Source of the DNA: Terriglobia bacterium
GTDB taxonomy: Bacteria; Acidobacteriota; Terriglobia; JAIQFV01
DNA length: 64,000 nucleotides
Reading direction: 5' to 3'
NCBI GenBank assembly: GCA_020073085.1
Contig: JAIQFV010000006.1
Coordinates: 186,001-250,000, forward strand
Part shown: piece after piece, positions 1 to 8,648 of the stretch
Position numbering within the stretch: position 1 is the stretch's first letter
How the letters are laid out: every line of letters begins with the position of its first letter
Position numbers and translations under genes: made by a program
Notes under the pieces: generated by a model
The model's input: the letters and a program-made list of their open reading frames with translations, nothing else
Told to the model about the DNA's origin: nothing
Database searches by the model: none

Positions 1-265
1 CGGTGTGAGTTCTTCCGTCCCTTGAGGGGGCTCTTGAACTGCTGCCCGCAGCATTCTTGGATCCCCTTTCAGCCTGTGGGAGCCGAAAGCGCCCACCCCG
101 AAGCTTCTCAAGCTCGCCTTCCCGCACCATTCGATCCAGGCATTCTCTCAGGTGGCGACGATCGCCCGGCTTGAGACGAAGCACTCGGGAGAGATGTTTG
201 ATCTTCATATGCGGCTCCCGGGACTCGTGGAAGGCCTCCAGGATTTTTTCTTTGGTGGCGGTCAT
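1..265 (-). CDS. rnr: Ribonuclease R, N-terminal part (gene runs off the window)
   Basis: Only the first 88 codons are inside the window; the gene reads out through position 1. Translation from ATG at 265 gives MTATKEKILEAFHESREP and then a winged-helix-like stretch ending in MVREGELEKLRGGRFRLP. That is the N-terminal helix-turn-helix domain of RNase R/VacB, which comes before the cold-shock and RNB domains. The family is a processive 3'-5' exoribonuclease that degrades structured RNA. After residue 65 the sequence becomes basic and Ser-rich, which is usual for the linker before the cold-shock domains. The catalytic RNB domain is not visible, so the assignment rests on the HTH region alone. 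Confidence 0.72.
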   Translation of the reverse strand, partial: MTATKEKILEAFHESREPHMKIKHLSRVLRLKPGDRRHLRECLDRMVREGELEKLRGGRFRLPQAERGSKNAAGSSSRAPSRDGRTHT

Positions 266-785
266 GGTTAGGGTCAAAGTGGTCCTAATTCCGGTCACCA
301 TGGTAACACCGGGGGCGCACGGATTTTTGATTTTCTTGCAGAGAGGACGGCAGCACTTGTGCACAACGAGAATGAGGAGCCGTGGTAGCCGGGATGAATT
401 GCTTTTTGATTCATCCCGGGATCGCGGTTTCCAAAACTTGATTGCCACACAATTCTTTTTTATGAAACAGTGCATCGCAGACTTGCAATACACAATCCTT
501 CAGATCATCAAAAAACCAGAAGTGGCACGGAGAACCAATGGCGCCTTCCGGAGGTCCCAGCGAGCTGGCGAAGCCTGAAATCAAGCAGTTCGCGGCATTT
601 TTCCTTGCCAATCCGGGGGTATCAAAGTAGAATTCGACCGGCTTGGGCTCCCTTTCGAGGATTAGCTCCATAATTGAGGTGTGTCGGCGGTCGGACAACC
701 CCTGAGGGAGAAACCTAATCAGATTGGATTCACCGGAGGATTAATGCCGGGATTCAATACTGTGGACGATGTTTGAGGTGAATGA
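266..785. other. Intergenic region between divergent rnr and the radical SAM gene
   Basis: This 520-base stretch separates the divergent starts at 265 (minus) and 786 (plus) and must hold both promoters. It contains a perfect hairpin at 389-419. A 95-residue reading frame on the minus strand (411-698) starts only with TTG, has no ribosome binding site and shows no family signature, so it is not called as a gene. Confidence 0.6.
389..419. other. Perfect 11-bp stem hairpin
   Basis: CCGGGATGAAT (389-399) pairs perfectly with ATTCATCCCGG (409-419) around a 9-base loop. Neither strand has a T-run after the stem, so a Rho-independent terminator is unlikely. It could be a leader structure of the rnr transcript or a protein-binding site. 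Confidence 0.5.
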
Positions 786-2804
786 ATGTACAGTGATGGC
801 GTACTTCCTGAACAAACAGGTCCCCGGGGGCGACTGGGTTCCATGCGTGGTTCCGCTCTCCTTTCCGGTTTAGCGAACGTCGCTTGGAAGACCTTTCAGG
901 CGTTCAACCGGATGTTTCCTGAAGGAGAGCAGATTTCACCGAAATGGGCGCCGGGAAAATTATTAAAAAGTTATGAACGCACCGCCCCAACGCTGGGTGT
1001 TCCGAGGCAGACCGATTCACTCTGTCCGAAATGCGTGAAGGAAGTGCGCGACGCGGTGATGACCGGGCAAAAGGATTTGTCCGAGTTCTACGGCAAGCAT
1101 TCCGGCGAAATCAAGGCGGACATTGTTGAAGTGGAGGGCAAGGTCCTGATGCGGAAGACCTGCCCGAAGCATGGGGATATTGAAGACATCCTTTCGACCG
1201 ATGTGGAGTGGACCAAGCGCATTGAATCGCTCTTCTTCGGCCGCGACTTCCGCTGTAGCGATGACACTGATGTTCATAAGCATGGAACTTCCACGATCAA
1301 ATTCGGGCGAGGGGCCGTCCTCACGGTCGATCTGACCAACCGATGCAACATGATGTGCAATCCCTGCTTCATGGATGCCAACCAGGTAGGTTATGTCCAC
1401 GAACCCGATTGGGAGGACGTCAAAGGGATTCTGGATCGCGCGGTGTCTTTTAAACCCAAACGGCAGTCCATCATCTTATTCTCCGGCGGCGAACCCACCG
1501 TTGCCTCGACGTTCCTGAAGGCAGTGGCTTATGCCAAGGAAGTTGGATTTTATCGCATCCTGGCGGCCACGAATGGGATTCGTTTCGCTCAGGATCCGGA
1601 ATTCACGCGCCAGGCGCACGAAGCGGGGTTGCATGGGGCTTATCTGCAGTTCGACGGGGTGGGTGAAGATGTGAACGCCCACCGCGGCGTGGGCAACCTG
1701 TTCGATGTCAAGCTCCAAGCCATCGAGAATATGGCCAAGGTCGGCATGAAGACCACCCTGGTGACCACGATCCTGAATGGGGTCAATAATCATCGGATCG
1801 GGAAGATCGTGGAGTTTGCCTTGCAGAATATCGATAAGGTCCAGACCATTGCATTTCAACCCGTCTCTTTCACCGGCCGCGATGAAGACATCGACGACCG
1901 GCGACGCAAGGCGCAGCGCTACACGCTTTCTGAGATGTGCGATGACTTGAAGGTACAGCTGGGACCCGATCTTCAGCCGATGCGCGATTGGTTCCCCCTC
2001 TCTTCTTATTCTGCGTTCACGTCCGTGATGGACATGCTGGCCGGTGCCGATGCGCCGTGGGGTTGGAGTGCGTGCAATTGTCATCCCAATTGCGGCATCT
2101 TCACGCTCATCATGGTGAATCGCGCGACCGGGGAATGGTGCCCCATCTACAAGTTCTTCAACTACGAACAGTTCATCAAGGATGTCGCGGTCATCACCGA
2201 TAGCGCGCGGGGGAAAACCCTCACTACGGCGCAGTTGGCGATGGCCATCATGCGGAATTATGATGCCAAACAGGCCCCCCGGAATTTTCCCATCGGCCAG
2301 TTGGTTTCACTCTTTAAACCCGCCTCTGAAACCGCCAACAGCGACCGCAACGACCGCATGAAGACGCGTTCGGAGAAGGACGAATGGCGCGTGTTGTGCG
2401 TGGAGGGGATGTGGTTCCAGGATCTCTTCACCTACGATTTCCGCCGGACCGAAATGTGTGTCATCCCCTATGGAACCCAGGAAGGCGAGATCTCCTTCTG
2501 CGCGTACAACACCGGAGTCGGCTGGCGTCAGCTCATCGAAAGCATGCGTATGACGGCGACCACGGCAGAGTGGTATAAAAATTTCGGACGCCACAAGGTT
2601 TATGCGGCGGGGAAGCCAGTCGAGTTGCCGACGACGGAACACCACCTCAGCCTGCCGGTGTTCAGCGAATCGACGGGATCACCGGGCCCGTCCCCGGATG
2701 TCCGCCTGGAAGACCTTGACTTCGGCGGCGGCGCCATGCACGGTGGGGCGGCGCGCCCTCATGAACCGTCGAAGGAGGAGCAGTTCCTCTCAACTGGCAA
2801 GTAA
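786..2804 (+). CDS. Tes-like radical SAM protein (tetraether/membrane-spanning lipid synthase family)
   Basis: This 672-residue radical SAM enzyme has its cluster motif CNMMCNPC at C187, C191 and C194, which ligate the 4Fe-4S cluster that cleaves SAM. In front lies a metal-knuckle pattern, CPKC at 80-83 and CPKH at 126-129. This N-terminal zinc-type motif plus the TDLTNRCN-like start of the radical domain is the architecture of archaeal tetraether synthase (Tes/GDGT-MAS) and its bacterial homologues, which join lipid tails carbon to carbon. A further Cys-rich stretch (CNCHPNCG, about 433-440) could bind auxiliary clusters. The start has a GAGGTG ribosome binding site. A strong terminator follows, so the gene is probably monocistronic. 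That it makes membrane-spanning lipids is inference from family and host phylum; another radical SAM substrate is possible. Confidence 0.75.
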   Translation: MYSDGVLPEQTGPRGRLGSMRGSALLSGLANVAWKTFQAFNRMFPEGEQISPKWAPGKLLKSYERTAPTLGVPRQTDSLCPKCVKEVRDAVMTGQKDLSEFYGKHSGEIKADIVEVEGKVLMRKTCPKHGDIEDILSTDVEWTKRIESLFFGRDFRCSDDTDVHKHGTSTIKFGRGAVLTVDLTNRCNMMCNPCFMDANQVGYVHEPDWEDVKGILDRAVSFKPKRQSIILFSGGEPTVASTFLKAVAYAKEVGFYRILAATNGIRFAQDPEFTRQAHEAGLHGAYLQFDGVGEDVNAHRGVGNLFDVKLQAIENMAKVGMKTTLVTTILNGVNNHRIGKIVEFALQNIDKVQTIAFQPVSFTGRDEDIDDRRRKAQRYTLSEMCDDLKVQLGPDLQPMRDWFPLSSYSAFTSVMDMLAGADAPWGWSACNCHPNCGIFTLIMVNRATGEWCPIYKFFNYEQFIKDVAVITDSARGKTLTTAQLAMAIMRNYDAKQAPRNFPIGQLVSLFKPASETANSDRNDRMKTRSEKDEWRVLCVEGMWFQDLFTYDFRRTEMCVIPYGTQEGEISFCAYNTGVGWRQLIESMRMTATTAEWYKNFGRHKVYAAGKPVELPTTEHHLSLPVFSESTGSPGPSPDVRLEDLDFGGGAMHGGAARPHEPSKEEQFLSTGK

Positions 2805-2834
2805 TGTGCCGACTCTCCACTCAGCACGCTCAAG

Positions 2835-2867
2835 AGCCCAATCCGTTTTCCGCGGATTGGGCTTTTT
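2835..2867 (+). terminator. Rho-independent terminator of the radical SAM gene
   Basis: AGCCCAATCCG (2835-2845) and CGGATTGGGCT (2853-2863) form a perfect 11-bp stem with a 7-base loop, followed at once by a run of five T. It lies 30 bases after the stop codon at 2804. Confidence 0.93.
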
Positions 2868-3252
2868 GGCGATGGATGCAGTCCTCTCACGGACCAACCC
2901 GTCCAATGCATGAAGAAGCTTGATGAGGTCCAGCCCAGGGAAACCCGGAGAGCGGTTCTTGCGCTTCTTGGTGGCTGGAATCCTTCATGGTATATTTACC
3001 CGCCTCGGCTTCCGGCCCGGCCGCCACTTTAGGAATTCGAACCCATTCGACTGCGCTCCCGTCTTCCTGATGCCGCACTAACATCGTGGAATTAATACAG
3101 ACGTTGGAAATGGCGTTACGTCGGGTAATTGGGGAATCCTCGTGGTAGGGGCGCATAGCTATGCGCCCCTACGTTGATCATGCGCGATTTTGAAGCGTTC
3201 TCAAAGGCGTTTGTATTAGAAATCATCAAATTATCGATTTTGGAGAAATCAA
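2868..3252. other. Intergenic region with a palindromic element
   Basis: This 385-base stretch lies between the terminator and the acyl-CoA dehydrogenase. It holds the 28-bp palindrome at 3145-3172 and presumably the promoter of the next gene. An 89-residue frame on the minus strand (2887-3156) has no recognisable family and starts inside the palindrome, so it is not called. Confidence 0.6.
3145..3172. repeat. Perfect 28-bp palindrome, REP-like
   Basis: The half-site GTAGGGGCGCATAG is followed directly by its exact reverse complement with no loop. Palindromes of this GTAGGGGCGCA type are familiar as dispersed intergenic repeats in several environmental phyla. Only one copy was seen in this window. 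Confidence 0.75.
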
Positions 3253-4413
3253 ATGAATTATTTCTTGAACGAGCAACAACAGACCATCAAGGAACTCTGC
3301 CACAAGATCGGCGTTGAAAAAATCAAGCCGGTGCGGGCGGAGTACGATGAGAGTGGAAAATTCCCCTGGGACATTGTCAAGGTGCTGGGAGAAACCGACA
3401 TCTGCGGTGTGTACATCCCTGAGGCCTTTGGCGGTTTGGGTGGCGGCATCATGGAAATGGTCATCGCCACCGAAGAGTTGTCCCGCTTTTGCGGCGGTAT
3501 TGCACTCGCCTTTGCGGCGACCGGCCTGGGGACATTTCCCATCCTGCTTTTCGGGACCGAAGAGCAGAAGAAGAAGTATCTGCCCGACATTGCTTCCGGG
3601 AAGAAACTGGCGGCCTTTGCCTTGACCGAATCGAGCGCGGGAAGTGACGCGGGAGCCATTCGAGCCACTGCAACGAGGGACGGCGATCACTATAAATTGA
3701 ATGGAACGAAGCAGTGGATCACCAACGGCGGAGAAGCGGAGACTTACACGGTGATTGCGTTGACCGACAAGTCGAAGGGCGCCCGCGGGGCCACCGCCTT
3801 TGTTGTGGAAAAGGGGACCGACGGCTTCTCCTTCGGAAAGAAGGAAAACAAGATGGGGATCCGTGCCTCGGCAACGCGGGAGCTGGTTTTCGAGGACTGC
3901 AAGGTCCATAAAAGCCAGATGCTCGGGCGCGAGGGGATGGGTTTCATCGTGGCCATGAAGACCTTCGATATTACCCGTCCCGGCGTGGCTTCCCAGGCGG
4001 TGGGAATTGCCCAGGGCGCTTTGGACGAGGCGCTTTGCTATTCGCGCGAACGGCATCAGTTCGGCAAGCCCATCTCGTCGTTCCAGGCCATCCAGTTCAT
4101 GCTGGCCGATATGGCCATGAAGATTGAAGCCGCCCGCGCCCTGGTGTATTGCACCGCGCGCATGATCGATGCGGGCGAGACGAAGGTCTCCAAGGAGAGC
4201 GCCATGTGCAAGACACTGGCCTCCGATGTCGCCATGGAGGTCACCACGAATGCGGTTCAGATCCTCGGCGGCTATGGTTACATGAAGGACTACCCCGTGG
4301 AAAAGATGATGCGCGATGCGAAGATCACTCAGATCTACGAAGGCACCAACCAGATCCAGCGTCTGGTCATCGCCAGTAACTTGATCAAAGAGGCCGCCGC
4401 CGGGCTGGCATAG
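3253..4413 (+). CDS. Acyl-CoA dehydrogenase
   Basis: This is a full-length 386-residue flavoprotein of the acyl-CoA dehydrogenase family, which oxidises acyl-CoA to the 2-enoyl-CoA and passes electrons to ETF. The FAD/substrate motifs LTESSAGSDAGA (about 126-137) and QWITNGGEAE (about 154-163) are present. The catalytic base is Glu363 in the motif IYEGTNQIQR. Size and motifs fit short- or medium-chain enzymes (butyryl-CoA type), but chain length cannot be read from sequence by eye. The ATG has a TGGAGAAATCAA leader with GGAG. No ETF or thiolase gene is adjacent, so it is not part of a complete beta-oxidation operon here. Confidence 0.93.
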   Translation: MNYFLNEQQQTIKELCHKIGVEKIKPVRAEYDESGKFPWDIVKVLGETDICGVYIPEAFGGLGGGIMEMVIATEELSRFCGGIALAFAATGLGTFPILLFGTEEQKKKYLPDIASGKKLAAFALTESSAGSDAGAIRATATRDGDHYKLNGTKQWITNGGEAETYTVIALTDKSKGARGATAFVVEKGTDGFSFGKKENKMGIRASATRELVFEDCKVHKSQMLGREGMGFIVAMKTFDITRPGVASQAVGIAQGALDEALCYSRERHQFGKPISSFQAIQFMLADMAMKIEAARALVYCTARMIDAGETKVSKESAMCKTLASDVAMEVTTNAVQILGGYGYMKDYPVEKMMRDAKITQIYEGTNQIQRLVIASNLIKEAAAGLA

Positions 4414-4617
4414 GATTGTTTTCTGGATGAACCGGATTCAGATTTCAGTTTGCATGGGCGCGCATGGGCGGAACAGGAGTTCGTGCGAAAGCGCTGCCGT
4501 TTCCTGTGTTGATGAATCAGGCACGATAGAGGCCGGCCTCAGTGGTTCGCCGCAACCCTGGATCCCGCCGCTGAGGCCTTGGCCTTTATTCCGAATTCCG
4601 CAAGCCGCAATTCCGAA

Positions 4618-5499
4618 ATGAGCCGCCTCCTTGTCGGTCTGGGTGAGATTCTCTGGGACCTCCTTCCATCAGGCATGCAATTGGGCGGGGCCCCCGCCAA
4701 TTTCGCTTTCCATGCCCGGGCCCTCGGAGCTGATGCGGTCGTGGCGTCAAGCGTGGGCGCCGATGAACCGGGACGCGGAATCCTCGATCACCTTGACTCC
4801 CTGGGCTTGAATCACGACTACATCATCACCGATCCAGTTCACCCGACGGGGGCCGTGTGGGTTAACATCGATCGGAACGGGAATCCTGCTTACGTCATCC
4901 ATGAGCATGTTGCCTGGGACTTTCTCCCGCTGACCCGGCAATGGCTGGGGTTGGCCGGCAGGGCGGACGCCATCTGCTTCGGATCGCTGGCCCAACGCTC
5001 TGAGGTCTCCCGGACGACGATCCGGGCATTGCTTGAGAAGACCTCGCCCAACGCCTTGCGCATCTTCGATGTGAATTTGCGGGCTCCGTTCTTCACCCGC
5101 GAGGTCATCGAGACCTCGCTTCAACTCGCCACGGTGCTCAAGGTGAGCCGCGATGAACTGCCCGTTGTGGCCCGGCTCCTTTCGATGTCTGAACATGGAC
5201 CCATTTTATTGAACACGATCATGCAGCGCTATAATCTCCGGCTGATCGCTCTCACCCGAGGCGGGGAGGGGAGTGTTCTTTATTCAGGGGGACGGAGCTC
5301 GGACCATCCTGGTTATCGCGTTGAAGTCATCGACTCCGTGGGAGCCGGAGACGCCTTTACGGCCGCCCTGGCACTGGGAATGTTGAAAGGATATGATTTG
5401 GACCGGATCAATGACTCTGCAAATCGGGTGGCCTCCTTTGTCTGCTCGCAGGCGGGAGCCACGCCCGCGCTCCCAGAGGAATGTACAGCGCTTTTTTGA
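4618..5499 (+). CDS. PfkB-family carbohydrate kinase (fructokinase-like)
   Basis: This 293-residue sugar kinase belongs to the ribokinase/PfkB family, which transfers phosphate from ATP to a sugar hydroxyl. The N-terminal sugar-binding region reads GEILWDLLPSG then LGGAPANFAFHARALGADA. The C-terminal signature DSVGAGDAFTAALALGML holds the catalytic base Asp245 and the anion hole. The N-terminus resembles fructokinases, but the substrate is not certain. I chose ATG 4618 because translation from it begins directly with the family's first beta strand; an upstream TTG at 4579 would add 13 unrelated residues. No clear Shine-Dalgarno sequence precedes it. The next gene begins 28 bases downstream. 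Confidence 0.88.
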   Translation: MSRLLVGLGEILWDLLPSGMQLGGAPANFAFHARALGADAVVASSVGADEPGRGILDHLDSLGLNHDYIITDPVHPTGAVWVNIDRNGNPAYVIHEHVAWDFLPLTRQWLGLAGRADAICFGSLAQRSEVSRTTIRALLEKTSPNALRIFDVNLRAPFFTREVIETSLQLATVLKVSRDELPVVARLLSMSEHGPILLNTIMQRYNLRLIALTRGGEGSVLYSGGRSSDHPGYRVEVIDSVGAGDAFTAALALGMLKGYDLDRINDSANRVASFVCSQAGATPALPEECTALF

Positions 5500-5526
5500 G
5501 GAATTGCTCCCGGTCGTTTCACTGCA

Positions 5527-6642
5527 ATGAATCACTCCGAGATCTTAAGGAAGCTCAAATCGATGTTCAATCCCGAGGCGATTGCCGCAATGGCGCGCTT
5601 TGGGATTCACGAGACGAAGGCCTACGGCGTTTCGACCCCAGTTCTTCGGAGACTCGCCCGGGAGATTGGCCTTCTGTTTGTCTTCTGGGCCTGCATTATC
5701 ACGGCCACGCTCTTTGGCGTCGCTCCGGGCCTGGATCGATCCACAGGCAGAGCGACTCGCCGCATGATGGCGGTAACCTTCGACGATCTTCCTGTAGCCA
5801 CCACCACCTGGACCGATACAGCGGCCCAGACGAAAATCACCTCAAATCTTGTTCGAACGGTAGTTGCAAACAAGATCCCTGCGATTGGCTTCGTCATCGA
5901 AAAGAAGCTCTTCCAGGACGAAAAGCGGGACGAGGGGCGCGTGGCCCTGCTCCAAATATGGCTCGACGCCGGGCTGGAATTGGGAAACCACACTTATTCT
6001 CATGCGGACTTGCATCAGACCCCGTTGGTTGACTATGAGCAGGACATTCTCCGTGGAAGCGTTGTGACGAGTGGGTTGATGCAGAAGAAAGGAATGAACC
6101 TTCGCTATTTTCGTCACCCGTTTCTCCACACGGGAAGAAGCCTCGAAATCCGCCTGGACCTGGATGCCTTCCTGACTTCTCATGGCTACCGTGTCGCCCC
6201 TGTTACCATTGATAACTCCGACTGGATATTTGCCCGCGCCTATGACCGCGCGGTCTTTGAGGATGACAAGGGGCTGACTCGGCGCATCGTTCAAGCATAC
6301 ATTCCTTACATGGAGCGGAAATTCGATTATTTCGAGAGGCAATCCGTCGCCTTGTTCGGAGCTGAAATCAGGCAGGTGCTCCTGCTGCATGCCAATCGGC
6401 TCAATGCCGACCACTTCGAGGACTTGGTCAGGATGATGAGAAAGCGCGGATATGGGTTTATTACCCTGGACGAGGCTCTCCAGGACAAGGCTTACCGGTC
6501 TGTGGATACCTTCACGGGGCGAGGGGGAATCTCGTGGCTGCACCGTTGGGCGATCTCTCAAGGAAAGAATGGGCCCTTTTTCGCGGGAGAACCATTGACC
6601 CCGGAATTCGTAATGAAGGAGGCAGGAGTCAAGGCGGAGTAG
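5527..6642 (+). CDS. NodB-type polysaccharide deacetylase with an AlkD-like N-terminal fragment
   Basis: Residues about 80-371 form a carbohydrate esterase 4 (NodB) deacetylase: motif 1 is AVTFDDLP (D86, D87), and motif 2 is NHTYSHADLH (H155 and H159, metal ligands). FRHPFLHTG provides the third motif. Such enzymes remove N-acetyl groups from chitin-like, peptidoglycan or exopolysaccharide chains, normally outside the cytoplasmic membrane. Residues 1-48 do not belong to that family. They read like the start of an AlkD-type DNA alkylation repair protein (FNPEAIAAMARFGI, then VSTPVLRRLAREIG). The match stops abruptly at G48 (base 5670), and a hydrophobic segment LLFVFWACIITATLFG follows, probably the old signal peptide core. 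The frame is unbroken, so it looks like an in-frame deletion fusion. The hybrid may still be membrane anchored; whether it is functional is unknown. Confidence 0.8.
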   Translation: MNHSEILRKLKSMFNPEAIAAMARFGIHETKAYGVSTPVLRRLAREIGLLFVFWACIITATLFGVAPGLDRSTGRATRRMMAVTFDDLPVATTTWTDTAAQTKITSNLVRTVVANKIPAIGFVIEKKLFQDEKRDEGRVALLQIWLDAGLELGNHTYSHADLHQTPLVDYEQDILRGSVVTSGLMQKKGMNLRYFRHPFLHTGRSLEIRLDLDAFLTSHGYRVAPVTIDNSDWIFARAYDRAVFEDDKGLTRRIVQAYIPYMERKFDYFERQSVALFGAEIRQVLLLHANRLNADHFEDLVRMMRKRGYGFITLDEALQDKAYRSVDTFTGRGGISWLHRWAISQGKNGPFFAGEPLTPEFVMKEAGVKAE

Positions 6643-6874
6643 GGGGCGTTTGGGGAGGGTCAGGAGGCCGGACGCCAGAATTCAGACCCGCGAAGCCGGA
6701 GGCCGGACGCAGGAAGCCAGAAACAAGAAGATTCTGCTGGTCTGCATGGTTCTGGCTCTCCGGTCGCCTCCTCCCGGCTTCCATCTCTTCTCCGGCTTCA
6801 GGCGTCCGGCTTCTGACTTCGTTATCCAGACCGGACTTTCTTCGACCGAATCAAAGCTTAGAAAAGGGTCAAGA
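6643..6874. repeat. Short intergenic region with degenerate direct and inverted repeats
   Basis: GCCGGACGC occurs near 6667 and 6706, and its reverse complement GCGTCCGGC occurs near 6808. The flanking AGAAGCC-type words are also shared between the arms. The two arms form an imperfect inverted repeat that could fold into a long stem. It has the look of a decayed intergenic repeat rather than coding sequence. Confidence 0.4.
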
Positions 6875-7357
6875 ATGAAGCGAGGCGTCGACTACATCGG
6901 TGTTGGCGTGGGGGCCATTCTTGTGGATGGCGACGGGCGGCTTTTCCTTGCGCGCCGCGGTCCTCGGGCCAAAAACGAGCGAGGTCTCTGGGAATTTCCC
7001 GGAGGATCAGTTGAGTTCGGAGAACAGCTCGCCGCGGCGCTCCAGCGGGAGATGCGCGAGGAATACGGGATCGAGATCTCGGTCGGTGACCTCCTCGACG
7101 TGGTTGACCATATCCTTCCCGAAGAAGGTCAGCATTGGGTGTCTCCAACCTATATTTGCAGGATCACTTCCGGGACTCCCGAAATCCTCGAGCCTGACAA
7201 ATGCGCCGAAATCGGTTGGTTTCACCTCCATGAGATTCCGGCCCAGTTGACGCAGGTCACGCGGATTAATTTCGAGCACTACCGACAGCGCCTCGATTCA
7301 GCAGCGCTTTCCAGAAAGACAGATCACGATCGGTCACACCCCACGGTACGTAGTTAA
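6875..7357 (+). CDS. NUDIX hydrolase
   Basis: This 160-residue protein contains a complete NUDIX box, G44 to I66, with the REMREEYGI core (R58, E59, E62, E63) that binds the catalytic divalent metal. The preceding LWEFPGG and ARRGPRAKNERG stretches resemble MutT/ADP-ribose pyrophosphatase-like proteins that hydrolyse nucleoside diphosphate linked compounds. The substrate is not predictable. The frame stays open far upstream, but ATG 6875 is chosen because the domain begins there (GVGVGAILVDGDG) and an AAAAGGG sequence precedes it at good spacing. Confidence 0.9.
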   Translation: MKRGVDYIGVGVGAILVDGDGRLFLARRGPRAKNERGLWEFPGGSVEFGEQLAAALQREMREEYGIEISVGDLLDVVDHILPEEGQHWVSPTYICRITSGTPEILEPDKCAEIGWFHLHEIPAQLTQVTRINFEHYRQRLDSAALSRKTDHDRSHPTVRS

Positions 7358-7492
7358 GGCGGGCGACGATGACTTGGGTGGCTCACGGCGGCGGATAGGT
7401 TGGTGTAAATAGGGCCGTTTCCGGGTGAGACCCAGAGAACGGATGTTCTAGATTTTGGTGTCAGTCATGGTTCCTGACTGGGCGCCGAGGGA

Positions 7493-8512
7493 ATGAAGAT
7501 GAGACTCCCCAGGACAATGCGCGCGATGGTGTTGAAGGCCCAAGGGCAACCCCTGCGGCTGATGGAAGTCCCGGTGCCGCACCCGGCCTCCGGGCAGGTT
7601 CTGGTTCGAATCCGCGCGTGTGCCCTGTGCCGCACCGATCTTCACATCTTGGACGGAGATCTCACCGCACCCAAACTGCCCCTGATCCCGGGTCATCAGA
7701 TTGTAGGAACAGTGGTTGATGTGGGGAGTCATGTCGCACAATTTGCACTCGGAGAACGGGTTGGAATTCCCTGGCTGGGGTACACCGATGGAACGTGCCG
7801 TTACTGTAGCCGGGGGCAGGAAAACCTGTGCGACCACCCGCTATTCACGGGATACACCATTGACGGCGGATACGCCGAATACACCGTTGCCGATCAACGC
7901 TATTGTTTTCGTCTCCCGGCGCTGTATGGAAATGCTGAAGCCGCTCCGCTGTTGTGTGCCGGACTGATTGGCTATCGCACCTACCGGTTGGCGGGGGAGC
8001 ACGTCGAGCGCTTGGGGATTTACGGATTTGGCGCAGCCGCTCATATTATTGCCCAAATCGCAGTTCACGAAGGGAAACGCGTTTATGCTTTCTCGAGACC
8101 GGGCGACGTCAAGGCGCAGGAATTTGCGCGCAGCCTGGGTGCCGTATGGGCAGGGGATTCAACCCAAACACCGCCCGAGGCGCTGGATGCCGCTCTTATC
8201 TTTGCACCGGTTGGGCCGTTGGTCGTGACGGCCCTGCGAGCCACCGCCAAGGGTGGGACCATTGTCAGTGGCGGAATTCACATGAGCGACATCCCTTCGT
8301 TTCCCTATCGGCTGCTGTGGGAGGAACGAACGATTCGCTCGGTCGCGAACCTGACGAGGCAGGACGGGGAAGGGCTGCTGGACATCGCCCCCAAAGTCCC
8401 GGTAAGAACGGAGGTTCGGTTGTTTCCATTGGAGCAGGTCAACGAAGCGTTGTCATGCTTGCGCGAAGGACAGATCCAGGGTGCCGCCGTCCTGAACATT
8501 TCAGAGGAGTGA
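7493..8512 (+). CDS. Zinc-dependent alcohol dehydrogenase
   Basis: This 339-residue medium-chain dehydrogenase has catalytic zinc ligands in CALCRTDLH and GHQIVG, where the usual Glu after His is Gln, as in some AdhA-type members. The structural cysteines lie in CRYCSRGQENLCDHP. The substrate-side motif FTGYTIDGGYAEYTV is typical of the AdhA/YahK-like branch. The NAD(P) fold is near LGIYGFGAAAHIIAQIAV. It should interconvert alcohols and aldehydes or ketones in the cytoplasm; the physiological substrate is not known. GAGGG precedes ATG 7493; ATG 7499 is an alternative start. Confidence 0.9.
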   Translation: MKMRLPRTMRAMVLKAQGQPLRLMEVPVPHPASGQVLVRIRACALCRTDLHILDGDLTAPKLPLIPGHQIVGTVVDVGSHVAQFALGERVGIPWLGYTDGTCRYCSRGQENLCDHPLFTGYTIDGGYAEYTVADQRYCFRLPALYGNAEAAPLLCAGLIGYRTYRLAGEHVERLGIYGFGAAAHIIAQIAVHEGKRVYAFSRPGDVKAQEFARSLGAVWAGDSTQTPPEALDAALIFAPVGPLVVTALRATAKGGTIVSGGIHMSDIPSFPYRLLWEERTIRSVANLTRQDGEGLLDIAPKVPVRTEVRLFPLEQVNEALSCLREGQIQGAAVLNISEE

Positions 8513-8648
8513 ATGACAAGGCCCTTGTCCGCCTCCCGCCTACTTTATGTCTCGGCGACGGCAAATACGTTTACAGGAGATGTCTCCCTTATCTCCTCAA
8601 TTCAAAATTGGGCGCCCGCAATTTCACTTCCTACGTTAAACTGTAGCC

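Noticed and set aside
411-698. 95-residue frame on the minus strand
   Set aside because: It starts with TTG, has no ribosome binding site and no family signature; the end overlaps a hairpin.
2887-3156. 89-residue minus-strand frame containing a tRNA T-arm-like GGGTTCGAATTCC
   Set aside because: No protein family; the neighbouring stem needed for a tRNA does not pair, so no tRNA or gene is called.
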